64,000 nt of DNA from Pantoea dispersa (GCF_014155765.1 NZ_SCKT01000003.1:186001-250000); one strand, 5' to 3'; shown: positions 31,322 through 44,124, numbered from the stretch's first letter. Numbers and translations: made by a program. The notes: generated by a model not told the origin, from the sequence alone.

Positions 31322-32002
31322 ATGAAAATCCTGCTTGTTGATGACGATGTTGAACTTGGCACCATGCTGAGCCAGTACCTGATTGCCGAAGGTTTTGAAA
31401 CCCAGCTGGTGCTGACCGGCAGCGCCGGGATTGAAGGGGCGTTATCCGGACACTACACCGCGATGATTCTCGACATCATGCTGCCGGATATGAGCGGTAT
31501 TGATGTGCTGCGTCAGGTGCGGCAGAACAGCCGCCTGCCGGTGATCATGCTGACGGCGAAGGGCGACAATATCGATCGCGTTATCGGCCTGGAGATGGGC
31601 GCGGATGACTACGTGCCCAAACCCTGCTATCCGCGCGAGCTGGTGGCGCGTCTGCGCGCGGTGCTGCGTCGCTTTGAAGATCAGGCACCGGTGCCGGATA
31701 AGAAAGAGGTCCTGCGCTGGGGCGATCTCAGCCTGAACCCGGCCACGCGTATCACGGAGTGGCAGGGCAAAGCTTTTGATCTCACCGCGTCGGAGTTCAA
31801 TCTGCTGGATCTGCTGCTGCGCGCACCGGACCGCGTAGTGTCCAAAGATGAGCTGTCGGAGAAGGGGCTGGGCCGTCCGCGTGAAGCTTACGATCGCAGC
31901 GTGGACGTGCACATCAGCAATATCCGCCAGAAGCTGGCTGCGCTGACCGCAGACAGCGTGAATATTGAAACCGTGCGCAGCATTGGTTATCGCATTCGAT
32001 GA
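31322..32002 (+). CDS. OmpR-family response regulator
   Basis: Two-component regulator, 226 aa. The receiver domain has the acidic pocket (VDDD), phosphoacceptor Asp51 (ILDIMLPD) and lysine in PKPCYP. The winged-helix output domain (residues about 130-226) ends with VRSIGYRIR. CpxR-like in type. It lies between cysM and crr, where E. coli has no such genes; RssB of Serratia is one possible relative. Stop overlaps the kinase start by ATGA. Confidence 0.88.
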   Translation: MKILLVDDDVELGTMLSQYLIAEGFETQLVLTGSAGIEGALSGHYTAMILDIMLPDMSGIDVLRQVRQNSRLPVIMLTAKGDNIDRVIGLEMGADDYVPKPCYPRELVARLRAVLRRFEDQAPVPDKKEVLRWGDLSLNPATRITEWQGKAFDLTASEFNLLDLLLRAPDRVVSKDELSEKGLGRPREAYDRSVDVHISNIRQKLAALTADSVNIETVRSIGYRIR

Positions 32003-33360
32003 AACACAGCTACCGTGGCCGCATGTTCTGGAAGATCCTGCTGGGCTTCTGGATTGTGTTTGTGATTATCAGCCAGCTGCTGTGGCTGGGCTTTACCTTG
32101 TCAGGAAACCGTCACGAGCCGCCGGAGATTGTGGCGGTGCGCCGTATCGTCAATCTGCAAATGGCTTCAGCGGTGTCGGTACTGGAGCGCGGCGGCCCCA
32201 GCTCGCTCGACGATATGATGGCCGACTGGGAGCCGAACGATCGCCAGTTTTTCTCAGTGATTCAGCACGCCAGACCGGCCACTACGCCGGACAATGCGCC
32301 GCCGGAGACCTTTAATCAGCCGTTTCACGGCCCGTTTCCGCAGGTGATTGTGCGCTGGGTGAAGGGCGCTGACGGTAAAGAGTACGAACTGCGCTATGAC
32401 GTCAAAGGGCTGCGTGAAGACAGTTCAATGGGCGGCGGAGGCCCGCGTCGTATTCTGAATATCCCCGAGCCGATGTTTACCTTTGCCGGCGCGCTGGGGC
32501 TGCTGTTCAGTCTGCTGCTGGCGTGGAACCTGACGCGGCCAATGCGTCAGCTGCGCGAGGGGTTTGCCCGCGTGTCGCGCGGTGATTTGTCGGTGCGGCT
32601 CTATCCGGTAATGCGCCGCCGCCATGATGAGCTGTCGATTGTGGCTCAGGATTTTGATGCGATGGTGGAGCGGCTGGATACGCTGGTGAAAGCGCGCGAG
32701 GAGCTGCTGCACGATATCTCCCACGAGCTGCGCTCACCGCTGGCGCGCCTGCAGTTAGCCACCGGTCTGGCGCGCCAGACGCCGGAGTCGGTAGCCTCCT
32801 CACTGAATCGCATCGACGAGGAGGCGCGCCGTCTGGATAAGATGATCGGCGAACTGCTGACGCTGTCGCGCGCTGAACATGAGAGCATGCCTGGCGAGCA
32901 GTATTTTGACCTGACCGGCCTGCTGCATGCGGTGGTAACCGATGTGCGCTACGAAGCGCAGATCCCCGGTGTGCACGTAGATTTTCTGGTGGATGAGAAC
33001 GCGGATTACACCGTGCGCGGTAATGCTGAGCTAATCCGCCGCGGCGTGGAGAATGTGCTGCGCAACGCGCTGCGTTTCTCGCATCAGGGGCAGCATATCA
33101 GCGTGCAGTTGCAGGCGGAGAATCAGTGGCTGGCGATTCGCGTGCGCGATCAGGGGCCGGGCGTGGATGATGAGAAGCTGTCGAGTATCTTCGATCCGTT
33201 CGTTCGGGTGAATTCGCCGCTGATGGGCAAAGGTTACGGGCTGGGACTGTCGATCGTGCGCAAAGTGGTTCTCGCACATCACGGCGAAGTTCAGGCAGTG
33301 AATCGTCCGGAAGGCGGGCTGGAAGTGACGCTGCGGCTGCCGCGCTGGAAGCAGGCGTAA
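31999..33360 (+). CDS. CpxA-like sensor histidine kinase
   Basis: Membrane kinase partner of the preceding regulator, 453 aa. TM1 is residues about 11-34, a periplasmic sensor of about 120 residues follows, TM2 is about 158-178, then a HAMP linker. The H-box is LLHDISHELRSPLARL with His242. N, G1 and G2 boxes (NVLRNALRFS, DQGPGVDD, GYGLGLSIV) are intact. The sensor part is glutamine/proline-rich and gives no ligand clue. Confidence 0.88.
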   Translation: MKHSYRGRMFWKILLGFWIVFVIISQLLWLGFTLSGNRHEPPEIVAVRRIVNLQMASAVSVLERGGPSSLDDMMADWEPNDRQFFSVIQHARPATTPDNAPPETFNQPFHGPFPQVIVRWVKGADGKEYELRYDVKGLREDSSMGGGGPRRILNIPEPMFTFAGALGLLFSLLLAWNLTRPMRQLREGFARVSRGDLSVRLYPVMRRRHDELSIVAQDFDAMVERLDTLVKAREELLHDISHELRSPLARLQLATGLARQTPESVASSLNRIDEEARRLDKMIGELLTLSRAEHESMPGEQYFDLTGLLHAVVTDVRYEAQIPGVHVDFLVDENADYTVRGNAELIRRGVENVLRNALRFSHQGQHISVQLQAENQWLAIRVRDQGPGVDDEKLSSIFDPFVRVNSPLMGKGYGLGLSIVRKVVLAHHGEVQAVNRPEGGLEVTLRLPRWKQA

Positions 33361-33384
33361 ATTATCACGCCAGGCGCAGGCGGT

Positions 33385-33487
33385 CAGGACGACCGGACAG
33401 ATCGCAAAGACGGCATAAACCGTCCCTGGGCCTCGGCCCGCGCCATCCATGGCGCGGGACGCTTTGCTCCTCTGCCCGGTCGTCCTG
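33385..33487. repeat. MITE-like palindromic element
   Basis: The ends are long inverted repeats: CAGGACGACCGG at the left is the exact complement of CCGGTCGTCCTG at the right, and the match continues imperfectly through GCAAAG/CTTTGC. Inside are two further stems, GACGG-CATAAA-CCGTC and the perfect CCCGCGCCAT-CC-ATGGCGCGGG. There is no open reading frame. It sits between the kinase gene and crr. Confidence 0.75.
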
Positions 33488-33557
33488 CCCTCAAACAGGC
33501 ACGGTGCGCTTTGCCAGAAGCGCTCGCCTGCAAATCTTTCATCAACGTGTGAAAAAA

Positions 33558-33590
33558 CAAAAACGGCACCCATTGGGTGCCGTTTTCACG
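33558..33590 (-). terminator. Intrinsic terminator of crr (end of pts operon)
   Basis: CGGCACCC and GGGTGCCG form the stem; on the minus strand it is followed by a GTTTTTGTTTTTT tract. It lies about 15 bp after the crr stop and could also work in the other direction. Confidence 0.9.
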
Positions 33591-33603
33591 CAATCAGCGC
33601 GGT

Positions 33604-34107
33604 TTACTTCCTGATGCGGATAACCGGCGTTTCGCCCACGGTAACCTGACCGGAGAGTTTCACCAGGTCTTTGATCTCATCCATATTCGAGATCACGACC
33701 GGGGTCAGCGTGGATTTGGCTTTCTCTTCCAGCAGCGGCAGATCAAACTCGATCACCACATCGCCTTTTTTCACTTTCTGGCCTTCTTCAGCGATGCGTT
33801 TGAAGCCTTCACCTTTCAGTTCTACCGTGTCGATACCGAAGTGCACAAACAGTTCGATGCCGTTATCAGACTCGATAGAAAACGCGTGGTTGGTTTCGAA
33901 AATCTTGCCGATAGTGCCATCCACTGGTGCAACCATTTTGTTGCCAGTAGGTTTGATGGCGATACCATCACCGACGATTTTCTCTGCGAATACCACATCA
34001 GGTACGTCTTCGATATTCACGATTTCGCCTGACAGAGGCGCAACGATATCGATAGTCCCTGACGCGCTCTCTGATTTATCGCCAAAAAGTTTAGAAAACA
34101 AACCCAT
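33604..34107 (-). CDS. crr: PTS glucose-specific EIIA component (Crr)
   Basis: Soluble EIIA-Glc that passes phosphate from HPr to sugar EIIBC proteins and regulates adenylate cyclase and non-PTS transporters. The 167-aa protein has both active-site histidines, His74 (ETNHAFS) and phosphorylated His89 (LFVHFGIDT). Last gene of ptsHI-crr on this strand. Confidence 0.97.
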   Translation of the reverse strand: MGLFSKLFGDKSESASGTIDIVAPLSGEIVNIEDVPDVVFAEKIVGDGIAIKPTGNKMVAPVDGTIGKIFETNHAFSIESDNGIELFVHFGIDTVELKGEGFKRIAEEGQKVKKGDVVIEFDLPLLEEKAKSTLTPVVISNMDEIKDLVKLSGQVTVGETPVIRIRK

Positions 34108-34149
34108 GATCTTCTCCTAAGCAGTAATTTGGGGCCAGCGTCTCGTGGA

Positions 34150-35877
34150 TCAGCAGAGCGTTTTTTCTTTGATGAACTTGTTCACCAGGTTCATCAAATC
34201 TTCCGCTGTGGGTTGAGCCAGAGCCTGCTCTGCCAGTGCCTTCGCATCTTCGAAATTGGTATTGCGAATGATCTTCTTGATGCTTGGGATTGAAATGGCA
34301 CTCATGCTGAATTCGTCCAGCCCCATTCCCAGTAACAGTAGTGTAGCACGTTCATCACCAGCCAGCTCACCACACATGCCGGTCCATTTCCCTTCGGCAT
34401 GTGATGCGTCGATCACTTGCTTAATGAGGCCCAGTACAGATGGCGTCATTGGGTTATAGAGGTGTGAAATCAAATCATTACCACGATCGACCGCCAGAGT
34501 ATACTGCGTCAGGTCATTTGTCCCAATACTAAAGAAGTCGACTTCTTTCGCCAGATGGCGGGCAATCACTGCGGAAGCCGGGGTTTCCACCATGATGCCC
34601 ACTTCAATGGACTCATCAAAGGCTTTACCTTCTTCACGCAGCTGTGCCTTCAGCATCTCCAGTTCAGCCTTCAGGAAGCGCACTTCTTCCACCGAGATGA
34701 TCATCGGGAACATGATGCGCAGTTTGCCGAAGGAAGACGCACGCAGAATGGCGCGCAGCTGGGCATGCAGAATCTCTTTGCGGTCCATGGCGATACGAAT
34801 CGCACGCCAGCCGAGGAACGGGTTCTCTTCTTTTGGCAGGTTCATGTACGGCAGATCTTTGTCGCCGCCGATGTCCATAGTACGCACGATCACGGCCTGG
34901 GAACCCATCGCTTCCGCCACGGCTTTGTAAGCCTGGAACTGCTCTTCTTCGCTTGGCAGCGAATCGCGGTCCATGAACAGGAATTCAGTACGGTACAGAC
35001 CAACACCTTCCGCGCCGTTGCGCTCAGCACCGGCGACATCACGCACGGTACCGATGTTGGCGCATACTTCAACCTGATGGCCGTCCAGCGTAATCGCTGG
35101 CAGATCTTTCAGTTTCGCCAGCTCGTGCTTCTCAGACAGATACTGCGTCTGAATCGCTTTCAACTCTTCCTGCACGTCGTCGGTCGGATTGACGTAAATC
35201 TTGTTGTTCACGCCATCGATAATCAGGAAATCACCGTTTTTCACGGTAGCGGTCACGTTACCGGTGCCGACAATCGCAGGCAGCTCCAGCGAACGCGCCA
35301 TGATCGAGGTGTGTGAAGTACGGCCACCCAGATCGGTAATAAAGCCCAGCACCTTTTTCAGGTTCAGCTGTGCGGTTTCGGATGGCGTCAGATCTTTCGC
35401 CACCAGAATGGATTCGTCAGCAATGGCGCTCAGGTCAACGATATGCAGACCCAGAATGTTCTGCAGCAGACGCTTGCCGATGTCACGTACGTCAGCCGCG
35501 CGCTCTTTCAGATATTCGTCGTCGAGCTCTTCCAGCGCTTTTGCCTGGCCTTCAACCACAGAGTGGGCGGCGGCGTCAGCGGTTACGTGATCTTTTTTAA
35601 TCAGGTCGATGATTTCCTGCTCAAGCTCTTCGTCTTCGAGCAGCATGATGTGACCTTCAAAGATCGCCGCTTTCTCTTCACCGAAGGTTTCACCGGCTTT
35701 CACACGGATGGCTTCAAGCTGCCCGGCTGCTTTGCTGCGACCGTCGAGGAAGCGCTGAACTTCCTGCTCAACCTGGTCGTCAGTAATCTTTTTACGGCTG
35801 ATGACGATCTCGTCTTCCTTCAGCAGCAGTGCTTTGCCGAAAGCGATACCCGGTGATGCTAAAATGCCTGAAATCAT
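34150..35877 (-). CDS. ptsI: PTS enzyme I
   Basis: Phosphoenolpyruvate-protein phosphotransferase that starts the PTS phosphorelay by phosphorylating HPr. The 575-aa protein has the phosphorylated His189 ([11 protein letters not shown]), and the PEP-binding domain motifs ([24 protein letters not shown] and the catalytic Cys in GMCGELAGD). Confidence 0.98.
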   Translation of the reverse strand: MISGILASPGIAFGKALLLKEDEIVISRKKITDDQVEQEVQRFLDGRSKAAGQLEAIRVKAGETFGEEKAAIFEGHIMLLEDEELEQEIIDLIKKDHVTADAAAHSVVEGQAKALEELDDEYLKERAADVRDIGKRLLQNILGLHIVDLSAIADESILVAKDLTPSETAQLNLKKVLGFITDLGGRTSHTSIMARSLELPAIVGTGNVTATVKNGDFLIIDGVNNKIYVNPTDDVQEELKAIQTQYLSEKHELAKLKDLPAITLDGHQVEVCANIGTVRDVAGAERNGAEGVGLYRTEFLFMDRDSLPSEEEQFQAYKAVAEAMGSQAVIVRTMDIGGDKDLPYMNLPKEENPFLGWRAIRIAMDRKEILHAQLRAILRASSFGKLRIMFPMIISVEEVRFLKAELEMLKAQLREEGKAFDESIEVGIMVETPASAVIARHLAKEVDFFSIGTNDLTQYTLAVDRGNDLISHLYNPMTPSVLGLIKQVIDASHAEGKWTGMCGELAGDERATLLLLGMGLDEFSMSAISIPSIKKIIRNTNFEDAKALAEQALAQPTAEDLMNLVNKFIKEKTLC

Positions 35878-36036
35878 AACTCTACCTTTTAATCACGATG
35901 GCTCATTGACCCAATGCGTTGCCACTGTCGCGGAGCAGTACTCTAAGGAAGCAATAACGCGGACAGGTTGTCCGCGATCAACATAATTGCACTCAATGGG
36001 GCAAAGGAGTCGGTTTAATGGCTTGCCGGAGCGGAA

Positions 36037-36294
36037 TTACTCCAGTTCAGCCATCAGTTTGACCAGATGCTCAACCGCCTGCTGCTCGTCTTCACCTTCT
36101 GCAGAAAGCGTAACAACCGTACCCTGAGTCAGACCCAGAGTCTGCAGTTTGAACAGGCTTTTCGCGCTGGCAGATTTGCCGTTAGAGGTCACGGTGATTT
36201 CAGACTGGAAAGCCTTCGCTTCTTTCACGAACTGAGCTGCAGGACGGGTATGGAGGCCGTTAGGTGCGGTAATGGTAACTTCTTGCTGGAACAT
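36037..36294 (-). CDS. ptsH: PTS phosphocarrier protein HPr
   Basis: Small relay protein between enzyme I and sugar-specific EIIA domains. The 85-aa protein has active His15 ([11 protein letters not shown]) and the conserved Ser46 region ([13 protein letters not shown]). First gene of ptsH-ptsI-crr. Confidence 0.98.
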   Translation of the reverse strand: MFQQEVTITAPNGLHTRPAAQFVKEAKAFQSEITVTSNGKSASAKSLFKLQTLGLTQGTVVTLSAEGEDEQQAVEHLVKLMAELE

Positions 36295-36479
36295 TCTATT
36301 TCCCCAACTTTATCAGGTTTGGTGTTATGGATCTAAAGTCTAGCCTGGAGCCGTAACTTTAGCCTGTGTAGGTGCGCTGGTACGGCATCACGCTGACCAA
36401 AAAATGCGCTTGAATGAAAAAGTCATTTTTTCGATGACGGATCAAAACTGCTGCAATACGTCACTCTGCTGATTATGCC

Positions 36480-36518
36480 GTGATTCGCCGTTTCACCAAA
36501 TCAGTAAATCGATTCAGC
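36480..36518 (-). promoter_or_regulatory. Candidate Cra sites upstream of ptsH
   Basis: On the minus strand GCTGAATCGATTTAC (36504-36518) is an excellent match to the Cra/FruR operator pattern. A second, weaker copy (TGAAACGGCGAA) lies at 36483-36496. They sit about 200 bp before ptsH in the 389-bp cysK-ptsH gap, where E. coli also uses Cra and CRP control. No clear CRP site was found. Confidence 0.55.
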
Positions 36519-36633
36519 TTGATCCACTTCAAAGGCAGATTAATTTCAGGCACCGAAATAATTGGCTGCTTAAATACCAGAGCCGCATCACTGAAATCAA
36601 TCTGCCCGGTGGTAAAAGTGAGATCTGCGCCAC

Positions 36634-36662
36634 AAAAAAGCACCCATTTGGGTGCTTTTTTC
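36634..36662 (-). terminator. Intrinsic terminator of cysK
   Basis: AGCACCC and GGGTGCT form a stem with A- and T-runs on both sides, so it can work in both directions. It lies about 22 bp after the cysK stop. Confidence 0.9.
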
Positions 36663-36683
36663 ATCATTTTCAGACTCTGTCGT

Positions 36684-37655
36684 TTACTGTTGCAGCTCTT
36701 TTTCGGTGAACAGATCGGCAAACAGTGCGGTACTGAGATAGCGTTCGCCGGAAGAGGGCAGAATCACCACGATATTTTTATTGGCGAAGGCTTCATCTTC
36801 CTGCAGCTTAAGGGCAGCCGCCACCGCTGCACCGGAAGAGATACCGGCCAGAATGCCTTCCTCTTCCATCAGCTGACGCGCGGTGCTGATCGCTTCTTCA
36901 TTGGTGATGGCCACCACGCGGTCAATCAGTTTCAGGTCAAGGTTGCCCGGAATAAAACCGGCACCGATGCCCTGAATCTTGTGCGGGCCCGGTTTGATCT
37001 CTTCTCCCGCCAGCGCCTGCGCGATGACTGGGGAATCCGTAGGCTCAACGGCCACGGTGATCAAATCCTGCTTGCCTTTGGTGTTCTTGATGTAGCGGCT
37101 CACGCCGGTCAGCGTACCGCCGGTGCCCACGCCGGCAATGAAAACGTCTACGGCGCCGTCAGTGTCTTCCCAGATCTCCGGGCCAGTAGTCTTTTCGTGA
37201 ATTTCCGGGTTGGCCGGGTTGCTGAACTGCTGCAGCAGCACATATTTGTCCGGATCGCTGGCAACAATCTCTTCTGCTTTAGCGATGGCGCCCTTCATGC
37301 CTTTTGGCCCTTCGGTCAGCACCAGATTGGCGCCCAGCGCTTTCAGCAGCTTGCGACGTTCAATCGACATGGTCTCAGGCATGGTCAGCGTCAGCTTGTA
37401 GCCGCGCGCAGCGGCGACATAGGCCAGCGCAATGCCGGTGTTGCCGCTGGTTGGCTCTACCAGCTCAACGCCCGGTTTCAGAATACCGCGTTTTTCTGCG
37501 TCCCAAATCATATTGGCACCGATACGGCATTTAACGCTGAAGCTCGGGTTACGCGACTCGACCTTCGCCAGAATGCGTCCATTACCGATGCGGTTCAGTC
37601 GAACCAGCGGCGTATGACCAATTGTCAGAGAGTTGTCTTCATAGATCTTACTCAT
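36684..37655 (-). CDS. cysK: Cysteine synthase A (O-acetylserine sulfhydrylase A)
   Basis: Main cysteine synthase, joining sulfide to O-acetylserine. The 323-aa PLP enzyme has its Schiff-base Lys42 in [11 protein letters not shown] and the phosphate loop [12 protein letters not shown]. Same position as in E. coli between cysZ and ptsH. Confidence 0.98.
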   Translation of the reverse strand: MSKIYEDNSLTIGHTPLVRLNRIGNGRILAKVESRNPSFSVKCRIGANMIWDAEKRGILKPGVELVEPTSGNTGIALAYVAAARGYKLTLTMPETMSIERRKLLKALGANLVLTEGPKGMKGAIAKAEEIVASDPDKYVLLQQFSNPANPEIHEKTTGPEIWEDTDGAVDVFIAGVGTGGTLTGVSRYIKNTKGKQDLITVAVEPTDSPVIAQALAGEEIKPGPHKIQGIGAGFIPGNLDLKLIDRVVAITNEEAISTARQLMEEEGILAGISSGAAVAAALKLQEDEAFANKNIVVILPSSGERYLSTALFADLFTEKELQQ

Positions 37656-37758
37656 AGCCCGTCCTTAACTGTATGAAATATTGGGAACCCTCAGAGCATA
37701 CCTGTTCTGACCCCCGGCGGAAGGAAAGAAATCGTATATCTATATAGCCTGCGACCAT

Positions 37759-37790
37759 AAGCCTGATGCAAAAATGCATAAGGCTTTTTG
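37759..37790 (+). other. Hairpin with T-run downstream of cysZ
   Basis: AAGCCTGATGCA and TGCATAAGGCTT form a stem with one mismatch around AAAA, followed by TTTTT on the plus strand. No plus-strand gene precedes it, and on the minus strand it lacks a U-run, so its role as cysZ terminator is uncertain. Confidence 0.4.
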
Positions 37791-37795
37791 ATGCA

Positions 37796-38557
37796 TTATA
37801 GATGACGCGCATGCTGGCTGCGGTAGCGATCGACCCACATGGCGGTCGCGCCGCATACCGCGACCGGCATGATGGCGAGATTGAGGATCGGAATCATGGT
37901 GAACAGACTGACCAGCGCGCCAAACTGCATATTGGCGGTTTTATGCTGACGCAGCGCGTTACGCATCTGAGGAAAACTGACTTTGTGGTTGTCGAACGGA
38001 TAGTCGCAATATTGTATTGATAGCATCCAGGCGCTAAACAGAAACCACAACACCGGTGCCACGGTCTGGCCAAAGCCGGGGATAAAATAGAGCAGCAGCA
38101 GGCCCAGCGCGCGCGGCAAATAGTAGCCGAGCTTCTGTAACTCGCGCTTCATGATGCGCGGGATGTCTTTCATCATGCCGAGCCAGCCACTGTCCGGCAG
38201 GGGTTTTCCGGTCAGACGACCTTCCAGCTGCTCCGCCAGCAGGCCGCAAAACGGCGCGGCAATCCAGTTGGCGATGGTGGAGAAGAAATAGCTGAATACC
38301 AGCACAATCGAAATCACCGACAGCGGCCACAGCAGATAGCTCAGCCACTGCAGCCAGTCCGGCACGTGCGACATCAGCTGTGGAATCCACTGGCCGAGGC
38401 GCTGAAACAGCCAGATAAACGCACCGCCCAGCAGCACAATGTTCACCAGCAGCGGGATGATGACGTAGCGGCGGATACCGGGCAGACGCACCAGTTTCCA
38501 GCCCTGGGCAAAATAATGAATACCATTCATGGATGAGACCGAATTCTCAGCGGGCAT
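37796..38557 (-). CDS. cysZ: CysZ sulfate transporter
   Basis: Inner-membrane protein for sulfate entry feeding cysteine synthesis. The start at 38557 (MPAENSV) follows AAGGAGAAAGG and gives 253 aa, identical in length to E. coli CysZ; the longer frame to 38824 reaches zipA. Family blocks [16 protein letters not shown] and [10 protein letters not shown] are present. Confidence 0.94.
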   Translation of the reverse strand: MPAENSVSSMNGIHYFAQGWKLVRLPGIRRYVIIPLLVNIVLLGGAFIWLFQRLGQWIPQLMSHVPDWLQWLSYLLWPLSVISIVLVFSYFFSTIANWIAAPFCGLLAEQLEGRLTGKPLPDSGWLGMMKDIPRIMKRELQKLGYYLPRALGLLLLYFIPGFGQTVAPVLWFLFSAWMLSIQYCDYPFDNHKVSFPQMRNALRQHKTANMQFGALVSLFTMIPILNLAIMPVAVCGATAMWVDRYRSQHARHL

Positions 38558-38774
38558 AGCGAGCCTTTCTCCTTTATGTAGCGGCGCCAACATCATAACC
38601 TGGCTTTTTATCGGTGACAGGCGCACTTTGCGCGAAAAAACAGCAAAAAAGCGTGGGGCAGCTATCTTATTTGTCAGAAAATACTGCACAGACTTGCACT
38701 TGTGTAGCTGGGCAAATACAGTTAGAGGATAAAGTTTGCCGTGGTGGCAAGGTATTGGAACAACAGAGAATACA

Positions 38775-39758
38775 ATGATGCAGGATTTGCGTCTGATATT
38801 AATCGTTGTTGGCGCGATCGCCATAATAGCGCTGCTTCTTCACGGACTGTGGACCAGCCGTAAAGAGCGCTCTTCCGTGTTTCGCGATCGCCCGCACAAA
38901 CGTCTGAAACAGCGTGAAGAAGCGGATGACGATGATCTGCTGAACAGCGAAGACGATGGCGTCGGCGAAGTACGCGTGCGTCGTCAGCGTGATGCCGAAG
39001 ACGAGCCGCAGTTCGATGCGCCGGTCACCAAACCTGCTGCTCCGCGTGCGCCGGAACCGGTGCGTCAGCCGTTCCCACGCAAGGAAACGCCGTTAAGCGG
39101 CGATCCGCTGCTGGACGATGAGCCGGTACGTCAGCCTGCACCTGCGCCACAACCGCAGGCGCCGGTGGCGCAGCCCGTGCCACAGCCACAACCGATTCAG
39201 GCCGATCCGCTGCTGGATAATGAACCGCTGTCCGCCACCCAGCCGGCACCGGAGTTTACCGCCGCCGAGCCGGAGGTTAAACAACCTGAACCTGCGCCTG
39301 TGCAGGAAGCTGCACCGCAACCGCAGCCCGCTGCGCCGGGCAGTAAAAAAGAAGCGGTGCTGGTGTTGCACGTTGCCGCGCATGCCGGTGGCGCACTGAA
39401 CGGTGAAGCGCTGCTGCAGGGCATTCTGCAGGCTGGCTTCCAGTTTGGTGAAATGAACATTTTCCATCGCCATCTCAGCCCGGCCGGTAGCGGTCCGGTG
39501 CTGTTCAGCCTGGCGAACATGGTCAAACCGGGTTCGTTCAATCCGGATGAAATGGGCGATTTCACCACGCCGGGCGTCTCAATCTTTATGATGGTGCCGT
39601 CCTACGGTGACGCCAATCAGAACTTTAAGCTGATGCTGCAATCGGCACAGCGCATCGCCGATGATGTCGGTGGCGTAGTGCTGGATGATGAGCGTCGCAT
39701 GATGACACCACAAAAGCTGGAAACCTACAAAGCACGCATCCGCGAGGTTATTGGCTAA
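38775..39758 (+). CDS. zipA: ZipA cell division protein
   Basis: Essential division protein that anchors FtsZ to the membrane. The 327-aa protein begins MMQDLRLIL with an N-terminal membrane helix, a charged stretch ([12 protein letters not shown]), a long proline/glutamine-rich linker (residues about 80-190) and a C-terminal FtsZ-binding domain ([24 protein letters not shown]). Start at 38775 matches E. coli. Divergent from cysZ. Confidence 0.96.
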   Translation: MMQDLRLILIVVGAIAIIALLLHGLWTSRKERSSVFRDRPHKRLKQREEADDDDLLNSEDDGVGEVRVRRQRDAEDEPQFDAPVTKPAAPRAPEPVRQPFPRKETPLSGDPLLDDEPVRQPAPAPQPQAPVAQPVPQPQPIQADPLLDNEPLSATQPAPEFTAAEPEVKQPEPAPVQEAAPQPQPAAPGSKKEAVLVLHVAAHAGGALNGEALLQGILQAGFQFGEMNIFHRHLSPAGSGPVLFSLANMVKPGSFNPDEMGDFTTPGVSIFMMVPSYGDANQNFKLMLQSAQRIADDVGGVVLDDERRMMTPQKLETYKARIREVIG

Positions 39759-39788
39759 ACGCCGCCAGCAGTATCACCCTTTAACTAA

Positions 39789-41849
<2,061 letters not shown>

Positions 41850-41850
41850 G

Positions 41851-42069
41851 ATGGATAAGCAGCAGCTGGTTGAAATTGCCAATACCGCGATGCCGTTTGG
41901 CAAATACAAAGGGCGGATGCTGATCGATGTGCCGGAAGAGTATCTGCTGTGGTTTGCGCGTAAAAATGAATTTCCCGCCGGCAAACTGGGTGAGCTGATG
42001 CAGCTGACGCTGGCGATCAAAATCGAAGGCTTACAGGGCTTAGTTAAACCGCTCAAGCGCAGTGAATAA
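41851..42069 (+). CDS. ypeB: YpeB DUF3820 small protein
   Basis: Small protein of unknown function, 72 aa. The motif MPFGKYKGRML followed by PEEYLLWFARK is the DUF3820 signature. It begins 1 bp after the ligA stop and is co-transcribed with it, as in E. coli. Confidence 0.92.
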   Translation: MDKQQLVEIANTAMPFGKYKGRMLIDVPEEYLLWFARKNEFPAGKLGELMQLTLAIKIEGLQGLVKPLKRSE

Positions 42070-42073
42070 GTGA

Positions 42074-42103
42074 CAGGCCCGCAATTGCGGGCCTGATGTT
42101 TTA
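42074..42103 (+). terminator. Intrinsic terminator after ypeB
   Basis: CAGGCCCGC and GCGGGCCTG pair around AATT, followed by ATGTTTTAT. It sits at the convergence of ypeB and yfeH. Confidence 0.85.
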
Positions 42104-43102
42104 TGACTTCTGCGCTTCAATCTGTTGCTTCGCCAGCTTCTTCTCATTACCGGCTTTATAGCGCTGGGCAATGAACGAGCACACCATCAGCTGTACCTGA
42201 TGGAAGATCATCAGCGGCAGGACAATAATCCCCACTGCACTGGCCGGGAACAGAATGTTGGCCATCGGCACGCCGTTTGCCAGGCTCTTTTTCGAGCCGC
42301 AAAACAGCACCACAATCTCATCCGCACGGCTAAAGCCAAACAGCCGGGAAGCGCCAAGGTTGATCGCCAGTGCGACGAACAGAATCAGCAGGCTGCCAGC
42401 CAGAATCCACAGCAGGGTATCAACGCCGACGCGATGCCAGATGCCGTTAACCACCGCTTCACTGAACGCCGAATAGACCACCAGCAGAATCGAGGTTTGA
42501 TCGGTTTTGCCAATCAGGCTGCGATGCTTCTCCACCCAGCCACCAATCCAGCGGCGTGCCAGGTGGCCCAGCACAAAGGGCACCAGCAGCTGCAGCATGA
42601 TTTTACCAATCTGCTCCAGACCGTTGCCCGGCGCATCGCTGTGCACATTCATCACCAGGTTAACCAGCAGCGGCGAAATAAAGACGCCGAGCAGACTGGA
42701 GGCGGAGGCAGCACACACCGCCGCGGCAACGTTACCGCCCGCCATGGAGGTGAAAGCAATCGCGGACTGCACCGTCGCCGGCAGGATACACAAGTAGAGG
42801 AAACCGGTGTAAATCTCCGCGCCGACGTTGACCGGATGCCACCACACCAGCAGCAGGCCAAGGATCGGGAAAATCACGAAGGTGCTGCACATAATCCACA
42901 GATGCAGCCGCCAGTGGCTGCTGCCAGCGATGATCTTCTCACGCGACAGTTTGGCACCGTGCATGAAGAACAGCAGGGCGATGGCCGCAGTGGTCAGGTA
43001 TTCGAAGAAATCGACAAACCCGCCTTTGGCCGGAAAGAAGCTGGCCAGCAGCACGGTGATGATGAGTTTGACCATCATCGGGTCAAGTCGTAAAAAGCCC
43101 AT
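42101..43102 (-). CDS. yfeH: YfeH bile acid:sodium symporter family protein
   Basis: Predicted Na+-coupled transporter of the SBF-like family, 333 aa with about nine to ten hydrophobic segments. E. coli YfeH has the same length and the same divergent LysR neighbour. Conserved FCGSKKSLANGVPMAN is a family marker. Substrate unknown. Confidence 0.88.
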   Translation of the reverse strand: MGFLRLDPMMVKLIITVLLASFFPAKGGFVDFFEYLTTAAIALLFFMHGAKLSREKIIAGSSHWRLHLWIMCSTFVIFPILGLLLVWWHPVNVGAEIYTGFLYLCILPATVQSAIAFTSMAGGNVAAAVCAASASSLLGVFISPLLVNLVMNVHSDAPGNGLEQIGKIMLQLLVPFVLGHLARRWIGGWVEKHRSLIGKTDQTSILLVVYSAFSEAVVNGIWHRVGVDTLLWILAGSLLILFVALAINLGASRLFGFSRADEIVVLFCGSKKSLANGVPMANILFPASAVGIIVLPLMIFHQVQLMVCSFIAQRYKAGNEKKLAKQQIEAQKS

Positions 43103-43203
43103 TGTTACAATCCGGTTAAATGTAATAAATGATGCTGCTGATTGTGCGTCAGACGCGTTTAGAAATAAAATTGATTTATTGCATTAATCTATGAGCGTAA
43201 TCG

Positions 43204-44124
43204 ATGAATTACACCTTACGACAGCTGCGCACCTTCGTGGCGGTGGCGCAGCACGGCAGTTTCAGCCAGGCAGGGCAGGCGATTGGGCTGAGCCAGTCGG
43301 CGGTCAGTCATAGCATTAAAGAGCTGGAAGAGGAGATGGGCGTACGGCTGCTGGATCGCACCACGCGCGAGGTGTTACTGAGCGAAGCCGGACAGCAACT
43401 GGCAACGCGGCTGGAACGACTGCTGGAGGAGCTCAATACCACTCTGCTCGATGTGCGCAGCTATGGCGAGCAGCGCAGCGGCACGGTGCGCGTGGCGGCC
43501 AGCCAGACGCCCTCGGCGCATCTTATGCCGCAATGTCTGGCCAGCAGCCAGCTGCGCTACCCCGACATTCGGGTGATTCTGCACGACCGCGTGCAGCAGT
43601 GGGTATTGCAGAGCGTGCGCAATGCGGAAGTCGATTTTGGCATCGTCATCGGTCCGCTGCAGGATGCGGATTTCGATAGCGAGGAGATTCTGCAGGAGCC
43701 GTTTTTACTGTTGTGCCATCAGGATGATGCGCTGGCGCAGGTGCCGCAGGCCCAGTGGTCAATGCTGGCTGGTCGCGCTATGGTGCTGCAGGATTACGCG
43801 TCGGGCAGCCGTTTGCTGGTCGATGCCGCATTGCAGCGGCTGGCGCTGAACGTGCAGGTGGTGCAGGAGATTGGCCATCCGGCCACGCTTTATCCGATGG
43901 TGGAAGCGGGCATTGGCATCAGTATCTTACCGGCACTGGCGCTGCCGCTGCCGTCTGGTCGTAAGCTGACGGTGCGCCGGCTCTATCCGGAGATCAATCG
44001 CAGCCTGATGCTGATTAAACGCAAAAATCGGTCACTCACCCCGGCAGCGGAGGCTATCTGGCAGGAAGTGCGTCAGCAGGCGGCGCTGCTGACGCAGGAT
44101 CGCGCGCTTAATCCGGCTTTTTAA
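43204..44124 (+). CDS. yfeR: YfeR LysR-type regulator
   Basis: LysR-family transcription factor, 306 aa. The helix-turn-helix ([27 protein letters not shown]) is at the N terminus and a ligand-binding domain follows. It is divergent from yfeH, whose promoter it is likely to control, and overlaps the FlxA-like gene by 4 bp at its 3' end. Confidence 0.88.
   Translation: MNYTLRQLRTFVAVAQHGSFSQAGQAIGLSQSAVSHSIKELEEEMGVRLLDRTTREVLLSEAGQQLATRLERLLEELNTTLLDVRSYGEQRSGTVRVAASQTPSAHLMPQCLASSQLRYPDIRVILHDRVQQWVLQSVRNAEVDFGIVIGPLQDADFDSEEILQEPFLLLCHQDDALAQVPQAQWSMLAGRAMVLQDYASGSRLLVDAALQRLALNVQVVQEIGHPATLYPMVEAGIGISILPALALPLPSGRKLTVRRLYPEINRSLMLIKRKNRSLTPAAEAIWQEVRQQAALLTQDRALNPAF

Noticed and set aside
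36480-37676. Plus-strand open frame of 398 aa opposite cysK
   Set aside because: It is the antisense of a fully conserved cysK in GC-rich DNA, with no ribosome site or family motif.
38573-38588. GTAGCGGCGC segment upstream of cysZ as another palindromic repeat
   Set aside because: Only one arm of about 10 bp is present, with no matching second arm or inner palindrome.
42125-43093. Plus-strand open frame of 322 aa opposite yfeH
   Set aside because: Glutamine/histidine-rich antisense of a membrane protein gene; no independent support.
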